Below are positions 6,661 to 15,007 of a stretch of DNA of 38,761 nucleotides, piece by piece; position 1 is the stretch's first letter; every line of letters starts with the position of its first letter. The DNA comes from a virus: positions 1-38,761 of the IMG/VR virus record IMGVR_UViG_3300010397_000037. One strand, written 5' to 3'. Position numbers and translations under genes: made by a program. Below the pieces are notes generated by a model. That model was not told the DNA's origin. It worked only from the letters and a program-made list of their open reading frames with translations, and did not search any database.

Positions 6661-7083
6661 TCACTTCAGCGAGTCGACGAACTCGCGGCACGCTCGGTAG
6701 TCGGCGCGGAGTCGGTCGGCTTCGGCCCCGAGTCGCAGCAGAGCCTCTCGATTCTCGACAGGTAGCTCTCGGTCGGGACGGGTCCCAGCACCGGACGCTG
6801 AAACTGCTGCGGAGCGCACTGAGGCACTGACGCGCAGCCGGCGCAGAGCATCAGCAAGCTGGTCGCCAGTGCGTAGGTTTTCTGCATCTCGGTTCTCCTG
6901 AATGCGGAAGGTGTTGGCTGCGTTCTTGGCGCGCTCGGCAGAAGCTGCTGCCTCGGATGCGATCCTGGCCTTCTCCTGGCTTGCGATCACCGCGGAGCTG
7001 CCATCCCTGCGGCCCTGCACGTACGACGCGCCCACAGCCCCGCTGAGGGCCAGCACGGAGGCAAGGATGGCCCATGGACTCAC
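6661..7083 (-). CDS. Rz: i-spanin, Rz-like
   Basis: 140 residues with a GTG start overlapping the endolysin stop (GTGA). An N-terminal signal-anchor (WAILASVLALSGAVGASYV) is followed by a long periplasmic helix rich in Ala, Glu and Arg (EKARIASEAAASAERAKNAA), the standard inner-membrane spanin plan. It would pair with the lipoprotein encoded inside it to fuse inner and outer membranes at lysis. The gene order holin, endolysin, Rz/Rz1 supports the call; sequence alone is diverged. Confidence 0.85.
   Translation of the reverse strand: MSPWAILASVLALSGAVGASYVQGRRDGSSAVIASQEKARIASEAAASAERAKNAANTFRIQENRDAENLRTGDQLADALRRLRVSASVRSAAVSASGAGTRPDRELPVENREALLRLGAEADRLRADYRACREFVDSLK
6666..6887 (-). CDS. 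Rz1: o-spanin lipoprotein, Rz1-like, embedded in Rz
   Basis: 73 residues read in another frame entirely within Rz. It opens with MQKTYALATSLLML and a lipobox-like CAGC, so Cys18 would be acylated and anchored to the outer membrane; the -3 position is Cys rather than the usual Leu. The mature part is proline- and glutamine-rich (PQCAPQQFQRPVLGPVP), typical of Rz1. The fully nested arrangement equals that of lambda Rz1. Confidence 0.85.
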   Translation of the reverse strand: MQKTYALATSLLMLCAGCASVPQCAPQQFQRPVLGPVPTESYLSRIERLCCDSGPKPTDSAPTTERAASSSTR

Positions 7084-7508
7084 GGATAAAAGACTCGATT
7101 CCCGGACCGCGGCGGCAGCGACTGCACGTGAGCCCAGCCCTTCGTTGCGCTCGGGTGCTCCATCCAGAGGCCGATATGCGCCAAGGTAGCCTGCCCATCG
7201 TGGCCGATCAGCCAGTCGTCGATGTCGCCGTCCGGGTCGTACAGGTCGATCGCGTCGCCGGTCATGTGCTTCGAGTTCGTCGCCGCGCCGGCCGTCGCTG
7301 AGTTCACCGCGGGAGGCCGCCAGCCACTGCTGATGATCGTCCCTGTCTTCGGGTTGGTATGCAGCTGCACGCCGGCGGCAAGCAGTCGCGCGAGTAGATC
7401 GTTCGTCAGCGCCACCATGCGCTGGGCGTGCTGGCGGATGTCTAGCGTCATCGCGAGCGGGTACGTCTCGTCGCGGCCCATCCAGTAGTCAGTGAGAGTG
7501 ATGTTCAT
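7080..7508 (-). CDS. Endolysin, peptidase M15 (VanY/L-Ala-D-Glu type)
   Basis: 142 residues. The zinc motif SKHMTGDAID (residues 79-88; His81, Asp88) matches the S-x-H-x-x-G-x-A-x-D signature of M15 metallopeptidases, and WAHV (His127) supplies the third zinc ligand. SSGWRPP at about residue 60 is the usual substrate-binding arginine block. It would cleave peptidoglycan peptide stems. No signal peptide, so release depends on a holin. I start at ATG 7508 (ATGA overlap with the upstream gene) rather than an upstream codon that would prepend an arginine-rich shadow segment. Confidence 0.9.
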   Translation of the reverse strand: MNITLTDYWMGRDETYPLAMTLDIRQHAQRMVALTNDLLARLLAAGVQLHTNPKTGTIISSGWRPPAVNSATAGAATNSKHMTGDAIDLYDPDGDIDDWLIGHDGQATLAHIGLWMEHPSATKGWAHVQSLPPRSGNRVFYP

Positions 7509-7771
7509 CGCGCGGCCCTCCGTAGCGTTCCCATGATCTCGCGCCGGCGTCCCAGCAGCACCGCCAGCAGCAGCAGGTTCACCAGCAGCACCAGCACGTT
7601 GGCCCGCGCCCAGTCGTAGAGCGTGCATCCGAGCCACCAGCCGCACCAGAGCACGATCGCCCACACGGCGAGCCTGGCCAGCCACATCCCGCGATGCGGC
7701 ATTGCGAATGCCGCCGGCACAGTGCACGCGAGGATTGCCGCGCAGATCAGCGCGTTGATGATGTCAGGCAT
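7505..7771 (-). CDS. Putative holin, 88 aa membrane protein
   Basis: 88 residues with up to three hydrophobic segments (INALICAAILACTVPAAFA, LARLAVWAIVLWCGWWLG, NVLVLLVNLLLLAVLLG) and a basic tail (RRREIMGTLRRAAR), the pattern of small holins. It directly precedes the endolysin in the transcript with a four-base overlap. Which of the three neighbouring membrane proteins is the actual holin cannot be decided from sequence; this and the next are the best candidates. Confidence 0.7.
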   Translation of the reverse strand: MPDIINALICAAILACTVPAAFAMPHRGMWLARLAVWAIVLWCGWWLGCTLYDWARANVLVLLVNLLLLAVLLGRRREIMGTLRRAAR

Positions 7772-8171
7772 TGCCGGACTCCTTCGTTGATGTGTCGAAC
7801 CTGGCCAGCAGCCACTTCTGCAGCAGTCCGGCGATGGGCTGCGCGAAGCCGCCCAGGAACGCGCCGACCGCGAGCCGCACCGCGCCCGGCGGAACCTCGG
7901 CGAGCGCGAACGTTCGCACCACCCACGGCGCCATCAGCAGGGTACCGATCGTGCTGAGCAGCGTGCTGCCGATCGCCACCAGCACCAGCTGCCGGATCGA
8001 GGTGTTGTCCTTCGTGGGCAGCAGCGTGCGCACGATCACGCAGCCGGCGACGCCGCCGACCATGCCGCCCATCAGCAGCATCGGGTCGAACCCGAACGCC
8101 GCGCAGAACGGGGCGACGACGGCCCCAGTTGCGACGCAGACCGCCGCGGTTGTCGTGGCTTCAGCCATCAT
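7764..8171 (-). CDS. Membrane protein in lysis cassette, possible holin/antiholin
   Basis: 135 residues from ATG 8171 (or the adjacent ATG 8168), behind GGGGAG. About four hydrophobic segments: TTAAVCVATGAVVAPFCAAF, PMLLMGGMVGGVAGCVIV, LVLVAIGSTLLSTIGTLLMA and VGAFLGGFAQPIAGLLQ. The C-terminus is short and charged. A glycine-rich four-helix protein beside an endolysin often forms or regulates the holin lesion. An upstream in-frame ATG exists but adds a non-hydrophobic segment without a ribosome site. Confidence 0.65.
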   Translation of the reverse strand: MMAEATTTAAVCVATGAVVAPFCAAFGFDPMLLMGGMVGGVAGCVIVRTLLPTKDNTSIRQLVLVAIGSTLLSTIGTLLMAPWVVRTFALAEVPPGAVRLAVGAFLGGFAQPIAGLLQKWLLARFDTSTKESGNA

Positions 8172-8565
8172 CGTTCTCCCCTGCGAGTAGATAGGCGACT
8201 CGCGCGGCTGCGAAAGCTGCCGCGATGACACCGAGTCGGTAGGGACCATCGCCGCACAGCCCGGCGAAGAGTTCAGTTCCGGGCGGCGGCGCTGTCATCG
8301 GGTGAGCCAGTCGGCAGCCCGCGCGCTCCAAGTCTTCAACGATGCCCCACAGGATGAGAGGCCAGACCAGAGGACGGCGAGCAAGAAGCCCGCACAGAAG
8401 CAGCACAGCAGCCCCGCCAAGGCCGCGCAGGACGTACTCCCAGGCTCGGGCTGCAGCGGCTGCTTTGTCCCCATAGCCGCTTGCGATCGGATCGCCCAGG
8501 TAGTGCATGGTGACGACGGCAGCGAGGATCGCTACAGCGAGCCCGGCGCCCTCATTCCTCGCCAT
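8161..8565 (-). CDS. Membrane protein in lysis cassette, 134 aa
   Basis: 134 residues with about three hydrophobic segments (GLAVAILAAVVTMHYLG, LGGAAVLLLCGLLARRPLVW, LGVIAAAFAAARVAYLLAG). The middle carries charged residues (GIVEDLERAGCRL). Not a recognised holin family; it may be an accessory or antiholin. Its start overlaps the stop of a 35-codon gene by 14 bases and its stop overlaps the next start, so it belongs to the lysis transcript. Confidence 0.6.
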   Translation of the reverse strand: MARNEGAGLAVAILAAVVTMHYLGDPIASGYGDKAAAAARAWEYVLRGLGGAAVLLLCGLLARRPLVWPLILWGIVEDLERAGCRLAHPMTAPPPGTELFAGLCGDGPYRLGVIAAAFAAARVAYLLAGENDDG

Positions 8566-8659
8566 GGCCGCCGCCGCCCTGCGTCGTCACCGGCGGCGGG
8601 TCGATCTTGTTCGCGACGGCACGCAGCAGGTTCGCGAAGTAGGTCTTGAGCTTGGTCAT
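8552..8659 (-). CDS. Small protein between tail fibre and lysis genes, 35 aa
   Basis: 35 residues, MTKLKTYFANLLRAVANKID followed by PPP and a GGGG-rich tail. A good GAGGA ribosome site lies ahead of the ATG and the stop falls inside the next gene, both in keeping with a real gene. The N-terminal half is a basic amphipathic helix that could lie on the membrane, as pinholin regulators and some antiholins do. No family recognised. Confidence 0.6.
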   Translation of the reverse strand: MTKLKTYFANLLRAVANKIDPPPVTTQGGGGHGEE

Positions 8660-8668
8660 GATGGTTCC

Positions 8669-10684
8669 TCAGCTTGTCATCCGAATACGCCACACACCGG
8701 CGGCGGCATCGCCAACGATTTCAGCGGAGCTGCCAGCCACGGCAGCAAGTATCGCCGTAGCAGCTGCTGCGCCGGTCTTGTTTGAGACATTGGCCGTTGC
8801 AGACACGACGGTGTTCGCCGTCTCCGTCGTGATGGTCAGGCGCTGTTCACCGCTCTGAGTCGTCGCCGGCAGCGTCAACGTGCAGACCCCGGCGAAGTTC
8901 ACGCGGATGTCGCGATCCGATGGCAGCACGGTATAGGTCGCAGTGTTCACCAGCTTGATGCCTGTCGGCTGGGCAACGCGCTTGTCCTGCAGCTGCGCGC
9001 CGCTCTCGCGCGACGTTGGCGGCGTTCCAATCCACGTCGGGTCGGTGTTGATGAACGAGCCACTGCCGCCGGCATCGACCCAGCTTGCGGACGCTGCGGA
9101 GCCATTGTCTCGGCCGATCTGGCAACTCCACAGGCGCACTGCACCGCTTGTTGCGGGGGCGATGTTCCGGAATGCCGAGTTGCCGCCGAGTCCTGAATTC
9201 AGGCACCGCACATTGGTCATCGACAGATCGAATGCGGCTGCAGCCGAGTTGACGATGTTGTAGCCCTGCGAGTCGGAAATGTTGCTGTCGTTGATCACCA
9301 CGCGGCCAGTCGAAAGGCCGGTGCTGCGAAGGCCGTTCGACGTGCTGTTGCTGATGTCGATGTGATCTAGCGTGAGATCGAAGGCGTTCGCGCCGGCCAG
9401 GGTGATGCCGTTCGCCGCACCGTCAATCGTGACCGCGCTGATCTTCGCGGCAACCCCGTTCAGGATGATTGCGTCCGCCGTCTGTCCCACACCGGCGCTC
9501 GAGAACAGGGAAAGCGAGTCGATCAGCATGCGGCCCTTGTTGGAGCCATTGGCGCCGCAGTTCAGCAGATCCAGCAGGCCGACCGTACCGAGATTGCCAG
9601 GCAGGGAGGTGACGATCATGTCGCCGATCGTCCATCCGTTGCAGTTCTGCAGCTTGATCAGCGGCCCGCGATTGTGGGTGTAGGCATGCACACCGCTCAC
9701 CGAGACCTGATTGCTACCCAGCGTGTCCGTCGTCTGATCGATCACCGCATCGAAGCAGTTGTACAGCGAGATGTCGCGGAAGTCGATGTCATAATTTCCG
9801 GCGCCATCGAGGTAGAAAACGCCCTTCATGTTCTCTGCCGTGATCCGGCTGACATGATAGTTCTGCAGTCCGCCTCGGAAGAAGCCCGTGTTCGCCGTGC
9901 CGAAGTCGACCCACAGGTCAGTCATCGAGCCGGAGAAGATGCACTGAGCGGATCCGTCAGAGCCGCCACCCTCCTTCGCATAGACGCCGATCCCTGTGTA
10001 GCCGATGTCGCTCCAGAAGCGCATGCGCTCGATCGAGAACTTGCCGTCGTTGTTCTGATTGATGATCAGCGCGTTGATGCTGACCGGTGCCGTGGCGATG
10101 CTGACTGCATTCGGAGCCAGGTAGGTTCCGACGCGATGCCCGACAAGCTTCAGGTTCTGCGTGCCGCCAGACTTGACCAGAAGCGGCTGATCCAGGCGGG
10201 CAATACCTTGATTGAAATTGATGGTGGAAAACCCACTATCCATCGCGGCTTGGATGCCGATCCGCACATCAGCGTGGAAGGTGCCAGCGGTATAGGCGGC
10301 TTGGCCGGCCGCAGACATGAAGTCGAAAATATTGCAAGTGTCGCGCTCTTTGTCTTGAAGGGTTCTTGAGATGGCTCCAGTGCCAGCCTGCAGGAAGCCT
10401 ATAAGAGAAGATCCTCCCGACGCTGCAAGCTGGGTTAGCAGCGCAGCCTGCTCCCATCGAACAGCATCACCATTGGTAGTTGCTGCCGCAAGACCGGTGA
10501 TCTTGAAGCCGCCCATTGGGATATTTGCAAGAGCTGGAGATTGTCCATCACGGGTGAAACAGTTCGCAAAACCATTCGCGAAGTCCGTCATCGTGTTGTT
10601 TTGCACAGTCGATGAGATGGTCGTTCCCGTAACGACAGGGTTCCCAGCTACAAGGGTGAATCCTCCAATTCCATTGAACGGCAT
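8669..10684 (-). CDS. Tailspike/receptor-binding protein with beta-helix, 671 aa
   Basis: 671 residues. The first ~65 (MPFNGIGGFTLVAGNPVV and onward to MGGFKITG) form an attachment domain nearly identical in plan to that of the neighbouring fibre. Residues about 110-520 look like a right-handed beta-helix of the pectate-lyase-like superfamily: repeating short strands with V/I-x-I and N/D turns (LVGHRVGTYL, AAKISAVTIDGAANGITL, DLTLDHIDISNSTSNGL). The C-terminal ~100 residues are a smaller beta domain. It would bind and perhaps degrade host surface polysaccharide. Catalytic residues cannot be assigned by eye. Confidence 0.85.
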   Translation of the reverse strand: MPFNGIGGFTLVAGNPVVTGTTISSTVQNNTMTDFANGFANCFTRDGQSPALANIPMGGFKITGLAAATTNGDAVRWEQAALLTQLAASGGSSLIGFLQAGTGAISRTLQDKERDTCNIFDFMSAAGQAAYTAGTFHADVRIGIQAAMDSGFSTINFNQGIARLDQPLLVKSGGTQNLKLVGHRVGTYLAPNAVSIATAPVSINALIINQNNDGKFSIERMRFWSDIGYTGIGVYAKEGGGSDGSAQCIFSGSMTDLWVDFGTANTGFFRGGLQNYHVSRITAENMKGVFYLDGAGNYDIDFRDISLYNCFDAVIDQTTDTLGSNQVSVSGVHAYTHNRGPLIKLQNCNGWTIGDMIVTSLPGNLGTVGLLDLLNCGANGSNKGRMLIDSLSLFSSAGVGQTADAIILNGVAAKISAVTIDGAANGITLAGANAFDLTLDHIDISNSTSNGLRSTGLSTGRVVINDSNISDSQGYNIVNSAAAAFDLSMTNVRCLNSGLGGNSAFRNIAPATSGAVRLWSCQIGRDNGSAASASWVDAGGSGSFINTDPTWIGTPPTSRESGAQLQDKRVAQPTGIKLVNTATYTVLPSDRDIRVNFAGVCTLTLPATTQSGEQRLTITTETANTVVSATANVSNKTGAAAATAILAAVAGSSAEIVGDAAAGVWRIRMTS

Positions 10685-10686
10685 GC

Positions 10687-11406
10687 TTATCCCCAGAAGG
10701 TAACAGAGAACGCAGACCCGATCAGCAAATTCAGCCCAACCCCGCCGGTGCCCATTGCGATCTTCACGCGCAATGTGTCATTGGCGGCTAGCGAGAATTG
10801 GTGAGATCCCGTCATGTCGAATGGGTTGCTGCCGGCATTAATTGGCGAGGATTCGGTTGCCTGAGAGAGGCGAACGGCATCAGTTGCGGATGCAGTAGTT
10901 GCATTATTCTTCGACATGTAAGCATTATCCATCGTCGTCGCAGATATGCCGTTATTCTGCAAGCGGAGCGATGTCGTAACAAGATAAACACCAGCAACAG
11001 GAGCTGTGAATATCCCAGTTGTCGTGTCGTAATTTGATGCCCTGTCGATCACTTCGCTATCAAAAACAACCGTGCTGACCGTGCTGACTGGTATCGTCAA
11101 ATTCGATCCAGTTCTGTGGGCGACAACTGAAGAAACGCTTGGCTTTGTGATGTACCCAAGAGAAGCACTTTGCCCATAGACGATGTATTCCCCTGCGCCG
11201 GAGGCGTTCGCGGCTCCAGTATGGCGCTGACCACCCATCGGAAGATTTGCGGTAGGCGGTGACTGACCATCCCGTGTCACGCAGTTTCCAAAACCATTGG
11301 CGAAGTCGCTCATGGTGTTGTTTTGCGTGACGGAGCTGATGTTCGTACCGGTAACGACAGGGTTTCCTGCAACTAGCGTGAACGAGCCTGTTCCAGAGAA
11401 CGGCAT
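10687..11406 (-). CDS. Second tail fibre with C1q/TNF-like tip, 239 aa
   Basis: 239 residues starting at ATG 11406. The N-terminal ~65 residues (FTLVAGNPVVTGTNISS, NTMSDFANGFGNC, TRDGQSPPTANLPMGG) are paralogous to the tailspike's. The C-terminal ~130 residues resemble a C1q-like jelly roll, with DTTTGIFTAPVAGVYLVTTS as the conserved core strand (FTAPVAGVY is typical). Such tips trimerise and bind receptors. It is just upstream of the tailspike gene in the transcript. Probably one of two fibres on a common baseplate site. Confidence 0.85.
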   Translation of the reverse strand: MPFSGTGSFTLVAGNPVVTGTNISSVTQNNTMSDFANGFGNCVTRDGQSPPTANLPMGGQRHTGAANASGAGEYIVYGQSASLGYITKPSVSSVVAHRTGSNLTIPVSTVSTVVFDSEVIDRASNYDTTTGIFTAPVAGVYLVTTSLRLQNNGISATTMDNAYMSKNNATTASATDAVRLSQATESSPINAGSNPFDMTGSHQFSLAANDTLRVKIAMGTGGVGLNLLIGSAFSVTFWG

Positions 11407-11407
11407 G

Positions 11408-13147
11408 CTATTGCCTCCCTTGAATGTTTTGCGGCTGCTGCAGGAGCGCCTGATAATCCATCTCAGGAGTTGCAGCAAGCAGCCGGGCGAGCATGTTTGC
11501 CTTGTAGTCCGGCTGCTGCATGGCTTGATAGTGCTTGGAAAGCAACAGGGCCTGTGCTGCTGGCGGTACGACGAACGGGGCCGCAGCTCCGATCACGCCG
11601 CCGACCGGTCCGCCGGCTGCAGCACCACCACCGCCCATCAGTGCAGAGGCCAGAGCGGCGCTCTTGCTGACTCCCTGGCTTCCAACAACCTGCGGGGTCT
11701 GGTTGGCCTTCTTGAAGGTGTTTGCAAAGCGTCCGATCGTCTCAAGATCACCAGACAGAGGCGCACCCTTCTGCAGCTCGCGAGCGATAGCATTCGGGTC
11801 GACGCTACCGCTTCCAGAGCGGATTGCGTCCTCCACCGTGTGGGTTTTTGCCATGAGCTGGCGAGCTTCCCTGAAGTTCTTGACCAAATCCGGGTTCTGC
11901 GTAGCTGGTATGCCGCGTTCGATTTGGTCCTCTATTGCAGTAGCTGCCGCGCGCTGAGCCTTGCCTAGGGCCGCATCGCCAGATGTAAACGACTTCGATG
12001 CATCGTCGCGCAGGATCTGCGTCATCTTGAGTGCGTCACCCGCATCGAAGCTGCGGCGACGCAAAGGCGCCAGCATTTCTGATACATCGTTCCGGACGGC
12101 GCCAGGGAATGAACGAGCCGCACCCTGATACTGCTGCTCTATTTTGTTTAGGTCATCACGATATAGGCGACCGCTGCTAATCTGTCCGAGCTGCTCAACC
12201 GGCTTATATCCTTGGTTGTAAGCATCCTTTCGGACGGACTGCATCGCCTCCTCAGTCAACGGAACATTTTCAGGAAGACCGGTCGCCTTCCGGGCGAGAG
12301 CATCCGTTACCTGCGTGTTCTTGGAAGAGACAGCTTGCTGCGTCGCCACCTTGCCGGCGATGCTCTCAAGCACTCGGTTCGTTGCGCTCGGGTTGATCGT
12401 GGATGGCGGAATCTGATAGCCAGCATCCATTGCCCGCTTCAGCGTCTCATCTCGCTCCATGTTGCGGAGCTTCTCCGCTTGGAGGGATGCGATTTTTGAG
12501 CGTGCCGCATTGCCTGCAATGTTGGAGGCTGCGATTGGCAGCATGCCGGCTGCAGCAGCAATGGCTGGATCATCCGGGAGCTTGTCCGCAGCATATTGAG
12601 AAGCCGCGCCAGAAGCTACGGCGGTCGGAATCTGAGAAGGAGCAACAGGAGCGCCAAGCGCTCTCCCTGACGCGAGAGCGCCACCAGCCGCTGCACCACC
12701 CGAGTACATGAGACGCGATGCTTCATCGTTCGGATTCTGGTTGTCGATCAGGTTTGTGCCATACGGCAGTTTGCGAATCTGGTTCGCAATCCACTGAGAT
12801 GAACCGAAAACACCAGAGCGGTCTGGGTTGACCTCAAGCACCTCAGGTACCTTGCCGCCATTGAACTTGGAGGCGATATAGCCAACTCCAGAGCGCCCAA
12901 GGTCCAGGACGTTCGCAACAGTGTCCACCGGCACGCCAAGGGTGCCAGGGATCATTCCGTAGTTAGCCCCAGCCGCTGCATTGGAGGCTCGCTGAAAATT
13001 GCTTGGATGCTGCTCCGCTTGCTCGGCTGGCTTTTGTGTCTTGAACTGAGATTGCGCGAACGCCAACACCTGATCTTGGGTTGCCCCATCAGGTGCGGTG
13101 ACCTCGAATTTCTGTCCGTCCGGCGAGGTGACTTGATATTTTGGCAT
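11408..13147 (-). CDS. DNA ejection/internal virion protein, 579 aa
   Basis: 579 residues from ATG 13147. The N-terminus PKYQVTSPDGQKFEVTAPDG is a duplicated Y/F-x-V-T-(S/A)-P-D-G beta module found at the start of many podovirus ejection proteins. Residues about 150-200 are alanine/glycine-rich and weakly hydrophobic (GGAAAGGALASGRALGAP, AAAAGMLPIAASNIAG), as expected for a protein that inserts in the host envelope; the middle is long-helical. A second Gly/Ala stretch lies near the C-terminus. Function by family plan and position among tail-proximal genes. Confidence 0.7.
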   Translation of the reverse strand: MPKYQVTSPDGQKFEVTAPDGATQDQVLAFAQSQFKTQKPAEQAEQHPSNFQRASNAAAGANYGMIPGTLGVPVDTVANVLDLGRSGVGYIASKFNGGKVPEVLEVNPDRSGVFGSSQWIANQIRKLPYGTNLIDNQNPNDEASRLMYSGGAAAGGALASGRALGAPVAPSQIPTAVASGAASQYAADKLPDDPAIAAAAGMLPIAASNIAGNAARSKIASLQAEKLRNMERDETLKRAMDAGYQIPPSTINPSATNRVLESIAGKVATQQAVSSKNTQVTDALARKATGLPENVPLTEEAMQSVRKDAYNQGYKPVEQLGQISSGRLYRDDLNKIEQQYQGAARSFPGAVRNDVSEMLAPLRRRSFDAGDALKMTQILRDDASKSFTSGDAALGKAQRAAATAIEDQIERGIPATQNPDLVKNFREARQLMAKTHTVEDAIRSGSGSVDPNAIARELQKGAPLSGDLETIGRFANTFKKANQTPQVVGSQGVSKSAALASALMGGGGAAAGGPVGGVIGAAAPFVVPPAAQALLLSKHYQAMQQPDYKANMLARLLAATPEMDYQALLQQPQNIQGRQ

Positions 13148-14478
13148 CAGGGCACCGGATTGATTGACCATCCACCATTGGACGGAGCCGCACCGCCAGA
13201 TTGCTCAGCCGGCATTTGCGGAGCCTCATAGAAGGGGGCAACCGTCTTGAACTCAGGCTTGTCGCGAACGCTGTTCATGCGGCGTTCGTGCTGGGCATAG
13301 TTGAACCGCGCAGCACGTTCGGAAGCCTTTGCAAGCTGCTTCAGCTCGGCTGCAGTCAGGTCCGTGATGTCACCAGACATTGCCTTCTCTGCAAGCTTGC
13401 CTTCGCTCTCGGTGATCGCGCCCTGCCCCTTCATCTGCTGACGGCCCTGCAAAGTCAGTTCAGCAAGCCCGCGGATCGCAGAGCGGGTGTTCGCGAGCTT
13501 CTCCGCATCATCAGCGCCGGCTACACCGAACGTGTCGAAAATCTGCGTAGCCTTGAGCTTCGTGTTTGCGCCAGGGCCGACGAACAACTTATTCGAGTCG
13601 ACGGCCTTGACGACACGTTGAGCCGCATCGACCTGTTTGACTGCCGCCTCAGCCTGGGATGCGGAATCCTTCATCATCGGACCGACCTGTGCCGCCAAGC
13701 TCTCGCCCGTCTTGACATCAGTCTTGACATTGACGTTCGATGCCCCGGCCTTCGCCTTTTCCTTGCTGTACTGCTGGAATGGCACGTTCGGCACCATCGA
13801 ACCGTCGGGTCCGACACCAAAAGGCTTGTTAACGTCCTGCGGTGCAACAGCCCGCGGTGCTGCCGTGTACGGATTCACGAAGACCCCGTTCACGTTCTCC
13901 AGCTTGTCGCGCTGGCTGATGGTTCCATTTGCGCCCTGCAGGTACTTCACATTCCCTTGCTTGTCCAACACATAGGCGCGGCCGTTTTGATCGACTTCCG
14001 GCTTTTGCGAGTACTCAGGTGCCGACTTCTGAGAAAGCGCCATCGCCATCTTTGCCATCTCAGGATCAATCGCCATGCCCTGCATACCCCAGTTGAACAT
14101 GTCTTTCTGAGTTGGCTGGGTTGCGGGAGCGGTTTCTAGCTGGCCATACTGAGCCATGGACGGATCAATTGCGCCCATGTCCATGGTCTTCGCAGGAGTG
14201 GCCTGCGGAAGGCCTTCCATCCATTCTTGCTTCTTGGTAGCAATGGCTTGTGCAAGCGCCTTCTGCTTGCTGTCCGCCTGACCCTGCATCAGTCCGCCGC
14301 CGATCTGCGAAAGAAAGCTCGCGAGGCCACTAAGCTTGCTCGGGCCGACGTAGTGACCCGACACCATCTGTCCTTGGCTTCCTTGCTGACCAATAGCCTG
14401 CAGGGCCTGCGCAAGCTTACGCTGCTGATCGATGTCAAGCTGTTGGGACTGGATGCCGTATGGATTGAAATCAGCCAT
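13147..14478 (-). CDS. Internal virion/ejection protein, 443 aa
   Basis: 443 residues, glutamine- and alanine-rich. An N-terminal helical segment (QQLDIDQQRKLAQALQAIGQ) with a glycine-rich hinge (LASFLSQIGGGLMQG) resembles the start of other podovirus ejection proteins; the C-terminal 180 residues are helical (AAQVGPMMKDSASQAEAAVK, ELKQLAKASERAARF). The start overlaps the ferritin/HO-like gene and the stop overlaps the next ejection gene. Specific role (pore, chaperone or DNA motor) is not visible. Confidence 0.7.
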   Translation of the reverse strand: MADFNPYGIQSQQLDIDQQRKLAQALQAIGQQGSQGQMVSGHYVGPSKLSGLASFLSQIGGGLMQGQADSKQKALAQAIATKKQEWMEGLPQATPAKTMDMGAIDPSMAQYGQLETAPATQPTQKDMFNWGMQGMAIDPEMAKMAMALSQKSAPEYSQKPEVDQNGRAYVLDKQGNVKYLQGANGTISQRDKLENVNGVFVNPYTAAPRAVAPQDVNKPFGVGPDGSMVPNVPFQQYSKEKAKAGASNVNVKTDVKTGESLAAQVGPMMKDSASQAEAAVKQVDAAQRVVKAVDSNKLFVGPGANTKLKATQIFDTFGVAGADDAEKLANTRSAIRGLAELTLQGRQQMKGQGAITESEGKLAEKAMSGDITDLTAAELKQLAKASERAARFNYAQHERRMNSVRDKPEFKTVAPFYEAPQMPAEQSGGAAPSNGGWSINPVP

Positions 14479-15007
14479 TGTGAGACACCAAATAATAGGC
14501 CGTCTGGATCGCGTTCATCTCGATCAGCTTCGCATGTTCTGGGTGGGCCTTGATTTCCTCTTGAATATCTTTGTGGTGCTCAACATCTGCCATCACGTGA
14601 TGCCGCCACGTGCGCATGATCTTCCGGCCGTGGATGATCTCCATGGCGTTGATGAAATCGAGTGTCGGACCGTTTCCCTCCAGCACAGCCATGTATCCGA
14701 GCAGCGCTGCCGGGTGTTCATGCTTGATCAGGTAGTACTGACTGCCAGCGATTGCTGCCGCGAGTGGGCTATAGGCCGGAGTGAATCCGAGATCCTCCAG
14801 CAACCAATCGGCGTGATTCTTCTCCTCCTCCAGATGAGCGGAGTAGTAGTCACGGAGGCGGCAATCATGAAGCTCGGAGATGGCCTCAGACAGCAGGCGC
14901 TCGCTTGCCTTGATGATCTGATAGGAGAAAGACAGTTTGCTGACGAGCGCATCTCCATCGCTCCAGTCGACTGGCTTTGCGCTGCGGATGATGGTTTGCG
15001 CATCCAT
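14471..15007 (-). CDS. Haem-oxygenase-like (Tena/PqqC/HDO-type) helical protein
   Basis: 178 residues starting at ATG 15007 (TGATG overlap with the upstream stop). The chain looks all-helical with metal-type motifs in the order expected for haem-oxygenase-like diiron enzymes: an E-rich helix HLEEEKNHADW (Glu60-62, His65), a central Glu in VLEGNGP (Glu110), and H-x-x-x-D-x-x-H in HHVMADVEHH (His137, Asp141, His144). Such proteins oxidise small molecules with a diiron centre, or act as structural relatives. The gene sits among virion genes; it may be a virion or host-takeover protein. The fold call is by motif only. Confidence 0.6.
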   Translation of the reverse strand: MDAQTIIRSAKPVDWSDGDALVSKLSFSYQIIKASERLLSEAISELHDCRLRDYYSAHLEEEKNHADWLLEDLGFTPAYSPLAAAIAGSQYYLIKHEHPAALLGYMAVLEGNGPTLDFINAMEIIHGRKIMRTWRHHVMADVEHHKDIQEEIKAHPEHAKLIEMNAIQTAYYLVSHNG

